Of a DNA stretch of 37,947 nt, positions 14,372-20,834 are shown one piece after another (within the stretch, counting starts at the first letter, position 1; the number at the start of each line of letters is the position of its first letter). The notes below the pieces were generated by a model. It was given only the letters and a program-made list of their open reading frames with translations, did no database searches and was not told where the DNA came from. Origin of the DNA: a virus; the IMG/VR virus record IMGVR_UViG_3300009505_000032, positions 1-37,947 of that record. One strand, written 5' to 3'. The translations under genes and the position numbers were made by a program.

Positions 14372-14557
14372 ATGAAAGTTAAACTGTTGATTGCGCGGGC
14401 AACCGCGAACGGTTCTGAAAATCGCGGCGACGTGGTTGATGTTTCTGACGATCAAGCCGTTCGCATGATTGAAGCGGGGCAGGCCGAGGCCGTTCGTAAC
14501 GGTGCTGCGCCGGAAAGGGCCGTTAAGCGCAGCAAGTTTGAGAAGGCCAGCAAGTGA
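14372..14557 (+). CDS. Small head-region protein
   Basis: A 61-residue protein starting MKVKLLIARATANGSENRGDVVDVSDDQAVRMIEAGQAEAV, a pattern common just after the capsid gene in HK97-like phages. No firm function is assigned to these; they fold as a small beta domain and carry a basic tail. The ribosome binding site AGGGGA precedes the ATG. Its stop overlaps the connector's GTG start (GTGA). Confidence 0.7.
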   Translation: MKVKLLIARATANGSENRGDVVDVSDDQAVRMIEAGQAEAVRNGAAPERAVKRSKFEKASK

Positions 14558-15135
14558 ACACGATCCGGCGCGTCATGGCCCCATCGCAATTACCAGTTTC
14601 GCTAACGGAGGCGAAGCTGCATTTGCGCGTTGATGACACGGCAGAGGACGCACTTATCACTTCATTGATTGAAGCGGCGGTTGCGCACTTTGACGGGCTG
14701 GGCGATCTGGGCCGCGCTATGATTACACAGGGCTGGGCGCAATGGTTTAACCAGTCGCCGGGCTATGTGCGTTTGCAAATGGGGCCGTTTATCTCCATAA
14801 CGTCCGTCGAATACTATGACCGCGACAATGTTCTGCAATCCGCACCGACTAGCGACTTTGAGGCTTGGCTTGATGGCGATTACGTCACTATGAAGCCAAA
14901 GCTGGATAAGCAATGGCCGGGTGCTTATTCACGACCTGACGCGATCAAGGTAACGTATCAAGCGGGGTTTGGCGGATCACCCACAGACGTTCCGCAATCC
15001 ATCCGTCATGCGATCCTGATGACCGTTGCGCATTGGTACGAACACCGCATGGCCGTTGATGACGCGCGCATGGCCGAGGTTCCTATGGCTGTTGATGCGT
15101 TGATCGGTAACGAACGGGTGACTTGGTATGGCTAA
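14554..15135 (+). CDS. Head-tail connector protein (gp6-like adaptor)
   Basis: A 193-residue adaptor that forms the ring under the portal. LPVSLTEAKLHLRVDD...DALITSLIEAAVAHFDGLGD (about 14-51) is the hallmark N-terminal block of the gp6/gp15-like connector family, and DVPQSIRHAILMTVAHWYEHR near the C terminus is the matching helix. It starts at a GTG overlapping the previous stop and overlaps the next gene by eight bases. The family identification is firm. Confidence 0.9.
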   Translation: MNTIRRVMAPSQLPVSLTEAKLHLRVDDTAEDALITSLIEAAVAHFDGLGDLGRAMITQGWAQWFNQSPGYVRLQMGPFISITSVEYYDRDNVLQSAPTSDFEAWLDGDYVTMKPKLDKQWPGAYSRPDAIKVTYQAGFGGSPTDVPQSIRHAILMTVAHWYEHRMAVDDARMAEVPMAVDALIGNERVTWYG

Positions 15136-15520
15136 GCCGGGCAAGTTAGATCAGCGCATTACGATAGAGCAACTCTCGCTTGTGTCAGACGGCGGCGGCG
15201 GGTTTACTAAGACTTGGGCGGGCTTGTCGTCCGCGCCTATTGTCTGGGCGCATGTCAAAGCGAATAGCGGGCGCGAGGCGTTTGAAGATGACCGCACAAA
15301 CGCCACGATGACCGCGACATTCACGATCCGCAACCGCGACGATGTGCAAGAGAATGACCGCATTATCTGGCGCAGTGAGTTCTACAACATCCGGCAGGTA
15401 ATGCGCGAGGGCGTGCGTTCAATGTATCTGCGGATCGTGGCCGAACGTGGTGCGCCAATACAAGAAGGCGTTGAGACGCTAAATGAATTTTCCACCGCAT
15501 TTTCGGAGGCTTTTGCATAA
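15128..15520 (+). CDS. Head closure protein (head-tail adaptor, gp16-like)
   Basis: A 130-residue beta-barrel stopper protein. LDQRITIEQ near the start, GGGFTKTWAGLSSAPIVWAHVKANSGREAF and DRIIWRSEFYNIRQV are typical of the SPP1 gp16/HK97 adaptor family, which seals the connector after packaging. About 20 residues at the C terminus extend beyond the common core. It overlaps both neighbours, the next by one base (TAATG). Confidence 0.88.
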   Translation: MAKPGKLDQRITIEQLSLVSDGGGGFTKTWAGLSSAPIVWAHVKANSGREAFEDDRTNATMTATFTIRNRDDVQENDRIIWRSEFYNIRQVMREGVRSMYLRIVAERGAPIQEGVETLNEFSTAFSEAFA

Positions 15521-16089
15521 TGGTTGACACGGTTCGCACAATTGCAGAAATTCAGGCTTTACTTGCAGACAACACGACGGGCGCGATTAGTGCGCAGGAC
15601 GTGCGTGACATGCTTGTATCGCTTGATGATACGGGGTGGGGTTCATATGCCGACACCGTTTATACAGAAGCATCGCCCTTTTCAGTAGCCGAAGCCACTG
15701 ACACGGTTGTTCCGAATAACGCTGGAACAAAGATTGAAACGCACAAACCCCGTGATGTGGCGACGTTTTACAACGGCGCAACGATTACAGGTCGCAATGG
15801 TGACGGCATTATTGTTAGTGTTGTTTTGAAAGCAAAGCCGACTTCTGTTGCGGCGCAAAGTATGGACTTTTGGTTTGATATTGGCGACGGGATTGGTCGT
15901 ATTTTTCCGCATATTGAAGGGTTTCCAAAAGGCAACGGTATTGAGCGGCCTATCAATTTCAGCATATCAGGCTATACTTTAGACACATGGGAAAGCAACG
16001 GCGCGACGCTTTATGTTAGCGCCGATGGACCAATTGAGATTTACGACATTTCGTATGTCATCACCCGCACGCATCGCGGATCACGTTAG
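15520..16089 (+). CDS. Putative head spike fiber protein
   Basis: A 189-residue protein. The first 35 residues, with VRTIAEIQALLADN and GAISAQDVRDMLVS, are an attachment module often found at the start of phage fiber proteins; the rest is beta-rich and could be a trimeric tip. The next gene encodes a spike base of the Rcc01079 family, and in the Rhodobacter gene transfer agent the base and fiber genes are neighbours (rcc01079 and rcc01080). So I infer a capsid-vertex spike fiber that binds the host surface. Direct similarity to Rcc01080 was not tested. Confidence 0.5.
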   Translation: MVDTVRTIAEIQALLADNTTGAISAQDVRDMLVSLDDTGWGSYADTVYTEASPFSVAEATDTVVPNNAGTKIETHKPRDVATFYNGATITGRNGDGIIVSVVLKAKPTSVAAQSMDFWFDIGDGIGRIFPHIEGFPKGNGIERPINFSISGYTLDTWESNGATLYVSADGPIEIYDISYVITRTHRGSR

Positions 16090-16100
16090 GAGTTTTAAAT

Positions 16101-16358
16101 ATGAGCGATCCATTTGCAGGCTATTCAGAGGGGCTTACATCGCCCGCTGACGATCACTTTGCAATTACACCAAGCGACGGCACGGACCTAGCGACAGTCC
16201 CGCGTGCGCTTTATGTGAACGTCACTGGCACGTTGGCGATCCATGACAAGTCTGGCACGGCGATCACGTACAATGTGACGGCAGGGCAGGTGTTGCCGTT
16301 TCGCGCGCGCCGGGTACTTGCGACAGGCACAACTGCAACGGTTGTCGGCTGGTATTAA
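16101..16358 (+). CDS. Head spike base protein, Rcc01079 family
   Basis: An 85-residue protein matching the pattern I recall for the spike base of the Rhodobacter capsulatus gene transfer agent: DPFAGYSEGLTSPADDHFAITPSDGTDL, then VPRALYVNVTGTLAIHDKSG, then VLPFRARRVLATGTTAT ending in W-Y. In that particle the base sits on capsid vertices and carries a fiber. GGAG lies nine bases before the ATG. Its presence is the strongest link to Rhodobacterales hosts. It overlaps the next start by one base (TAATG). Confidence 0.85.
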   Translation: MSDPFAGYSEGLTSPADDHFAITPSDGTDLATVPRALYVNVTGTLAIHDKSGTAITYNVTAGQVLPFRARRVLATGTTATVVGWY

Positions 16359-16765
16359 TGCTGACCGCAACGCTGACAGGTGTTGATGACGTCCAGAGAC
16401 TTCTGGAAACGATTGCTCCACGGCAGGCGGTCAATATCATGCGGGCAACGGTTCACGGCATTGCTGGCGGCATTCGTGACGACGCAAAGAAAGCTATGCC
16501 GCGCGACAGTGGCGATATGATTAAAGGCACAAAGTCCAAGCGTGAACGCACGCGCAACGGTCTGGCACTTTCCACGGTTCGCGTTGATCCTAGCGCGTAT
16601 TATTGGCGCTTTCTTGAGCGTGGTGACGGGCCGGACGGGATTGACCATGCGTTTTTTGCAAAGGCAATGGCGCTATATCGTGGCGACCAAGACCGTATCT
16701 TTGTCAACGAGTTTGGCAAAAAGTTTGAAGCCGCACTTGCGCGCGCTAGAAAAAGGGCAGGTTGA
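16358..16765 (+). CDS. Neck/tail completion protein, HK97 gp10 family
   Basis: A 135-residue neck protein. GVDDVQRLLETIAPRQAVNIMRATVHGIAGGIRDDAKKAMPRDSG covers the helical start plus the PxxTG-like turn of the gp10 family, and YYWRFLERG matches the family's xxFxEFG segment. It joins head and tail at the connector. The start overlaps the previous stop (TAATG) and the stop overlaps the next start (TGATG), which is typical of this tightly packed module. Confidence 0.85.
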   Translation: MLTATLTGVDDVQRLLETIAPRQAVNIMRATVHGIAGGIRDDAKKAMPRDSGDMIKGTKSKRERTRNGLALSTVRVDPSAYYWRFLERGDGPDGIDHAFFAKAMALYRGDQDRIFVNEFGKKFEAALARARKRAG

Positions 16766-17178
16766 TGGGTGTTGAATGGGAATATCAAAAGGCGGTATTT
16801 ACTGCCTTGGACCTGATTAAAGCGTCTCTTGGCGTCGTCGGTGTTTATGACACAGTACCACAGTCGGAGGACGGCGGTTCAAATGTGCCGTTCCCTTATA
16901 TCGCAATGGGAAACAACTTTGTGACCCAACTTGATACACAAACCAAAAACGGGTTTACGTTCACAACCCGCATCCACACTTATAGCCGCACAGGGTCAAT
17001 GAAAGAATGCAAGATAATCCAAGGCGGCATTTATGCGGCACTGCACAGGCAACCTTTAACTGTTACTGGATTTAATGCGTTCGAACTGTTAAGATCGGAC
17101 ACGGAGTGTTTCGCTTTACAAGACGGTCAAATTCATGGAATATGTGAATATATCGGGCTTGTAGAAGTCGCAAGTTAA
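16765..17178 (+). CDS. Tail terminator protein (DUF3168)
   Basis: A 137-residue tail terminator that caps the tail tube and joins it to the head. DTVPQSEDGGSNVPFPYIAMGN, TRIHTYSRTGSMKECKII and IYAALHRQPLTV follow the DUF3168 pattern. The ATG at 16765 overlaps the upstream stop; a TTG one codon earlier is unlikely. It is followed by the structured leader of the major tail gene. Confidence 0.88.
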   Translation: MGVEWEYQKAVFTALDLIKASLGVVGVYDTVPQSEDGGSNVPFPYIAMGNNFVTQLDTQTKNGFTFTTRIHTYSRTGSMKECKIIQGGIYAALHRQPLTVTGFNAFELLRSDTECFALQDGQIHGICEYIGLVEVAS

Positions 17179-17195
17179 CAGCCCTATTTCCCGCG

Positions 17196-17256
17196 CCTTG
17201 GGCAAGCGTTGGATTGAACGTCGTGAGACGCGCATATCCCTTAGATGGAGGCCCCT
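17196..17256 (+). promoter_or_regulatory. Structured leader of the major tail gene (copy 2 of 2)
   Basis: It has the same elements as the capsid leader: CCTTGGGCAAG (17196-17206), hairpin CGTC-gtga-GACG (17219-17230) and TAGATGGAGGCC with the ribosome binding site. Compared with copy 1, the stem keeps its pairing through a C-G to T-A change on both sides, and the loop changes from GCGA to GTGA, both GNRA. Sequence between the elements has diverged, so what is kept is the structure and spacing. Confidence 0.7.
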
Positions 17257-17658
17257 ATGGTCAAAACTGCTGGACGTTTATGCGTCATTAAAAAAGCCAC
17301 CACAACTATTGGCGGCGGGCGGACTGTTGGCATTACTGTCAACGGGTCTGCAATCAACGTCGAGGATCAAGGCGATCTTGGATTTCAGACATTCCTTGCC
17401 GATGTTATTACGGGTCGATCAATCGAATTGACGATTGATGGATATGAGGAAGATCAGGTTATCCGCGACATTGCTATGGCTGCAACATCAACGGGTCAAT
17501 TCCTGACAGACATCACGTTTGAATATCCGAACGGCGATGTGATTAGTGGTGACTTCTTCTTGTCTAGCTACTCTGAAACTGGCGCTTATGAGGACGGCCA
17601 GACGTTCACGGCTGCTTTCTCAAGCGACGGGGCGTGGACTTACACGCCAGCGGTGTAA
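17257..17658 (+). CDS. Major tail tube protein
   Basis: A 133-residue tube protein of the TP901-1/gene-transfer-agent type: MVKTAGRLCVIKK, then GITVNGSAINVEDQGDLGFQTFLADVITGRSIELTIDGYEED and a beta-rich end GQTFTAAFSSDGAWTYTPAV. It polymerises as hexamer rings around the tape measure. I chose the ATG at 17257, five bases after GGAGGC; the ATG at 17245 lies in the ribosome binding site itself. Its position between tail terminator and chaperone genes is canonical. Confidence 0.88.
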   Translation: MVKTAGRLCVIKKATTTIGGGRTVGITVNGSAINVEDQGDLGFQTFLADVITGRSIELTIDGYEEDQVIRDIAMAATSTGQFLTDITFEYPNGDVISGDFFLSSYSETGAYEDGQTFTAAFSSDGAWTYTPAV

Positions 17659-17661
17659 TTT

Positions 17662-18063
17662 ATGCACGGCTTTGAAGATGTAACAATCTCTTGGGATGGT
17701 GAAGACTACACCATCCCGGCCAATCGGCAGCTTATGCTTGTTGCGCAAATGGAAGATGCATTGGCGGGCGGCACAGGTCATCAGGCTATCAGCATTCTAT
17801 TGCGTCCAGAGGGTCCGCCATATGCGCGAATGGCGATGGCTTTCGGTGCTGCGTTGCGGTTTGGCGGCGCTGGTGTTTCGGATGACGAGGTTTATCTTTC
17901 CATGATGGAAGGGCTTGCAGACAACAAGGCTGACGCGGTCGTTGCTGTTCAAGGTTCTATCATGGCGCTGCTGTCTATTATTTCGCCACCTATGGGCCGC
18001 GCTCTTGCAGGGTTTTCAGAAAAAAAAACACAGGTGAAAAAGCCGAAGGGGAAAGCGGCCTAG
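17662..18063 (+). CDS. Tail assembly chaperone, short form
   Basis: A 133-residue chaperone that binds the tape measure during tail assembly. The start GFEDVTISWDGEDYTIPANRQLMLVAQMEDAL and the helical domain LRFGGAGVSDDEVYLSMMEG correspond to the gene-transfer-agent gp10-type chaperone domain. Near the end the codons GAA AAA AAA contain a slippery heptamer where ribosomes can slip back one base to make the longer form (17662-18266). Without slipping, translation ends at 18063 after a lysine-rich tail. Confidence 0.85.
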   Translation: MHGFEDVTISWDGEDYTIPANRQLMLVAQMEDALAGGTGHQAISILLRPEGPPYARMAMAFGAALRFGGAGVSDDEVYLSMMEGLADNKADAVVAVQGSIMALLSIISPPMGRALAGFSEKKTQVKKPKGKAA

Positions 18064-18266
18064 TTCGCTCTCTCCATAGCCTTGTCGTTGGGGGTAAGTT
18101 TGCCAGCGCGTTTGAGTTTTGGCAAATGACGCCGGGCCAAGTTTGGTGGTTAATTGAAGATGCCATGCCGGATGTCTTTAAGAAGCAACCGAAGAACATG
18201 AGCGAAGTTCGTGACATGGTAAAGCGGGCCAAGGCTAAAGAAAAGAAAGCGCAAGAAAATGGCTAA
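17662..18266 (+). CDS. Tail assembly chaperone, -1 frameshift fusion form
   Basis: If the ribosome slips -1 after the codon at 18025-18027, reading continues at AAC (18027) through an open frame to the TAA at 18264-18266, giving about 201 residues: 122 from the zero frame plus 79. The added part contains FASAFEFWQMTPGQVWWLIED and a basic helix, which match the second chaperone domain of lambda-G/GT-like and gene-transfer-agent systems. The extension has no start codon with a ribosome binding site of its own. It also fills the otherwise empty gap before the tape measure and overlaps that gene by eight bases. Confidence 0.85.
18021..18027 (+). promoter_or_regulatory. Slippery heptamer A AAA AAA for -1 frameshifting
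   Basis: The heptamer lies in frame as X XXY YYZ inside a run of nine A residues (18020-18028). A short hairpin candidate GCCG...CGGC lies about 14 bases downstream. The run of nine could also cause transcriptional slippage, which would give the same product. Confidence 0.8.
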
Positions 18267-20031
18267 AGTCGTCGGTGATATTGCTGTTAAAGTTGGCGCT
18301 GACGTAGGGCCATTACAGCGCAACATGAAAAAAGCGGGCCAGTCGGTTGACGACTTTGACACCCGCGCTAAGGCAATGGCTGTTAATGTCGCAAAGGCTG
18401 GCGCTGCAATTGCAGTCGCTATGGTTGGTGCAACTACTGCAATTCTGGCAATGGGCCGTGAGGCTGCGGCGGTTGGCGTTGAAATCAAGAACCTCTCCGC
18501 GATTGCTGGAGTTGGCACGACCGACTTTCAAAAGTACGCGGCTGCATCCAGATCAGTGGGAATTGAGCAAGAAAAACTTGCCGATATTTTCAAAGACGTT
18601 AACGACAAGTTTGGTGACTTCCAAGCAACGGGCGCGGGTCCGCTTGCTGACTTCTTTGAACAGATTGCACCAAAGATCGGCGTGACTGCTGATATGTTTG
18701 CCAAGCTATCGGGGCCAGAGGCTTTGCAGCTTTATGTCAGTTCGCTTGAAAAAGCTGGCGTATCTCAACAGCAAATGACGTTCTATATGGAGGCGCTTGC
18801 ATCTGATGCAACTGCCTTGATCCCGTTGCTGCAAAACAACGGCCAAGCTATGCGTAATCTTGGAAATGCCGCTTATGACGCTGGGCGCATACTTGATGAG
18901 CAAATGATTGCGGCGGCTGCGGAACTAGATCAAGAGTTGCGCGACCTGTCCGACACGATCAAGATGAACGCTACAAAAGCCGTACTTGAGCATAAAGAAG
19001 AAATCATACTTCTTGCGGATTTCATCACTGAAACCTTAATTCCTGCTGTTTCTAGCTTGGCTGGCGTTCTTGGTACTGTTGCCCTTGGGTGGAAGACGAT
19101 TGCGGAAGAAGCGCGAAATGCAATTGAACCTATCACGCGGGCGCTTAATCTTTCCGCGCAATCTCCCGGCGCAACTGAAAGTGGTAATATAATTCCATCC
19201 GCGCCGGGTGGATTTGGCCCTGACGCTGGCGACACATCGGCAACGGGAACGGGCTACATAGACGATAATGGCAATTGGGTTGAATACGGCACAGGGTCTG
19301 CCGCATCTGGCTCCGTCATTCCCGGCATAACTGCGCCCAGCCTACCCATGACAACTGGAACTGCGCTTGATCCAACAGGCGGGCTACTGCCGGAAAAAAC
19401 ACCGCTTGATCTTGCGCGCGAGGCTTGGGAAGCACAGCAGGAATTAAACGAAGAAATTGAAGATGGAACGCGACAGCACACCGAAGATATCGTGGAAATT
19501 GAAAGACGCGCTGCCGAAGAACGTGCGCGACTTGAAAAGCAATTGCGCGATGAAAAGTTTGCGTCCGTCGCTGGAATGTTTGGCGATCTATCTAGCTTGA
19601 TGCAAAGCGAAAACGAAAAGTTATTCAAGATCGGCAAGGCGGCGGCAATCGCAGAGGCTACCGTCAGCGGTATCAGTTCTGCAATTTCAGCTTGGGAAAA
19701 GGGCATGTCAATTGGCGGTCCACCTCTTGCGGCTGCTTTCGCTGGTGCGTCCATTGTTAAAACTGGTGCGCTTATCAGTCAGCTTTCGTCTGCCAGTCAA
19801 GGCGGCGGGGCGCGTCCAAGCATTGGCGGCGGATCAACACCCACGGCGCAGCAACCCGGCGCAGCATCCGGCGGCGGTGGCGCAGCGGATCAAGCGCAAC
19901 GTGCAAGCGTCAACCTGACGCTAATCGGCGAGCAGGGATTTACGCGCGCGCAGGTGGTGCAGGTTGCAGAGGCATTGAATGAAGCGGGCGGAGATGGTAC
20001 AAGGTTAGTGGACATTAGGGGCCGCAGATGA
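18259..20031 (+). CDS. Tail tape measure protein
   Basis: A 590-residue protein that sets tail length and lies inside the tube. VVGDIAVKVGADVGPLQRNMKKAGQSVDDF (5-34) is the usual N-terminal opening, a hydrophobic segment AAIAVAMVGATTAILAM follows near 50-66, then long helical stretches, a coiled coil RAAEERARLEKQLRDEK, a second hydrophobic helix region and a glycine-rich end. Tape length suggests a fairly short tail, near 90 nm if about 0.15 nm per residue holds (inference). It overlaps the frameshifted chaperone and the next gene. Confidence 0.92.
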   Translation: MAKVVGDIAVKVGADVGPLQRNMKKAGQSVDDFDTRAKAMAVNVAKAGAAIAVAMVGATTAILAMGREAAAVGVEIKNLSAIAGVGTTDFQKYAAASRSVGIEQEKLADIFKDVNDKFGDFQATGAGPLADFFEQIAPKIGVTADMFAKLSGPEALQLYVSSLEKAGVSQQQMTFYMEALASDATALIPLLQNNGQAMRNLGNAAYDAGRILDEQMIAAAAELDQELRDLSDTIKMNATKAVLEHKEEIILLADFITETLIPAVSSLAGVLGTVALGWKTIAEEARNAIEPITRALNLSAQSPGATESGNIIPSAPGGFGPDAGDTSATGTGYIDDNGNWVEYGTGSAASGSVIPGITAPSLPMTTGTALDPTGGLLPEKTPLDLAREAWEAQQELNEEIEDGTRQHTEDIVEIERRAAEERARLEKQLRDEKFASVAGMFGDLSSLMQSENEKLFKIGKAAAIAEATVSGISSAISAWEKGMSIGGPPLAAAFAGASIVKTGALISQLSSASQGGGARPSIGGGSTPTAQQPGAASGGGGAADQAQRASVNLTLIGEQGFTRAQVVQVAEALNEAGGDGTRLVDIRGRR

Positions 20032-20834
20032 CTGTAGAAATCGAAGCAGGCTATACACTAACAGACGGCAAGAACGCGCGCATCATGCACGATGGGGTTG
20101 TTCTGCCGTTTACTGTTACAGACGCCAACACCACAGACCCGGATAGCGCCAATTTCGCAGACGCTAATATCATCAACGGCCTGACAAGCGACAGATGGAA
20201 GCCAAGCGCGACAACGTGGACAATTGAGATTGCATTGACTGGCGGTTCCGCTGGCGTGTCTGCAATTGCAATCGGGTCTGACGATCTGTTCACAAGCGGA
20301 CAGACGGTGACTGTGCAATATGATAACACGGGTTTTGTCACTATTGATAGTTCGACGCCAACTGATGACGGGCCGCTGTTGTTTTTGTTTGACACAAAGA
20401 CAAGCGGCACGTTTCGGATTAACGGCACGGGAACAGCTAAGCCAACGATTTATAACGTGATGATTGGCAATCCGCTTGTGATGCAGCGGCCTTTTTATGG
20501 CGGATTTACGCCTGCCAAGATGAACCGCGCGACGGAGGTTGTCGGTAACATATCGCGGTCTGGTGAATTGCTTGGGCGCAGCAACAAGCGCACGATATTG
20601 TCGGGTCAGTATTCATGGACAAACCTGACCTATGACTGGGTGCGGGCTAATCTGGATGGGCCGAGCGGGTTGATCCAAAGCCTTGAGGCAAAGACAGCTT
20701 ATGTGGCTTGGCGTCCTGATGCGGTTGGCGATGTTGACTATGTTATGAGGGGTGGCGTGACACCACCTGTTGCGCAGGGCGTGCGCGATCTTTGGTCGTT
20801 TGCCGTGTCTGGCGAGGTTCACAGCTATGAGTGA
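20028..20834 (+). CDS. Distal tail protein, beta-rich
   Basis: A 268-residue protein directly after the tape measure, where distal tail proteins are expected. It is rich in Thr, Gly, Asp and beta-strand patterns, with no enzyme motif. The first half (ITD-like DLFTSGQTVTVQYD...) resembles a carbohydrate-binding or Ig-like sandwich, and the second half (YGGFTPAKMNRATEVVGNISRSG...) might be the ring-forming part. The start overlaps the tape measure stop (ATGA). The distal tail assignment is from position rather than from a recognised family. Confidence 0.6.
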   Translation: MTVEIEAGYTLTDGKNARIMHDGVVLPFTVTDANTTDPDSANFADANIINGLTSDRWKPSATTWTIEIALTGGSAGVSAIAIGSDDLFTSGQTVTVQYDNTGFVTIDSSTPTDDGPLLFLFDTKTSGTFRINGTGTAKPTIYNVMIGNPLVMQRPFYGGFTPAKMNRATEVVGNISRSGELLGRSNKRTILSGQYSWTNLTYDWVRANLDGPSGLIQSLEAKTAYVAWRPDAVGDVDYVMRGGVTPPVAQGVRDLWSFAVSGEVHSYE

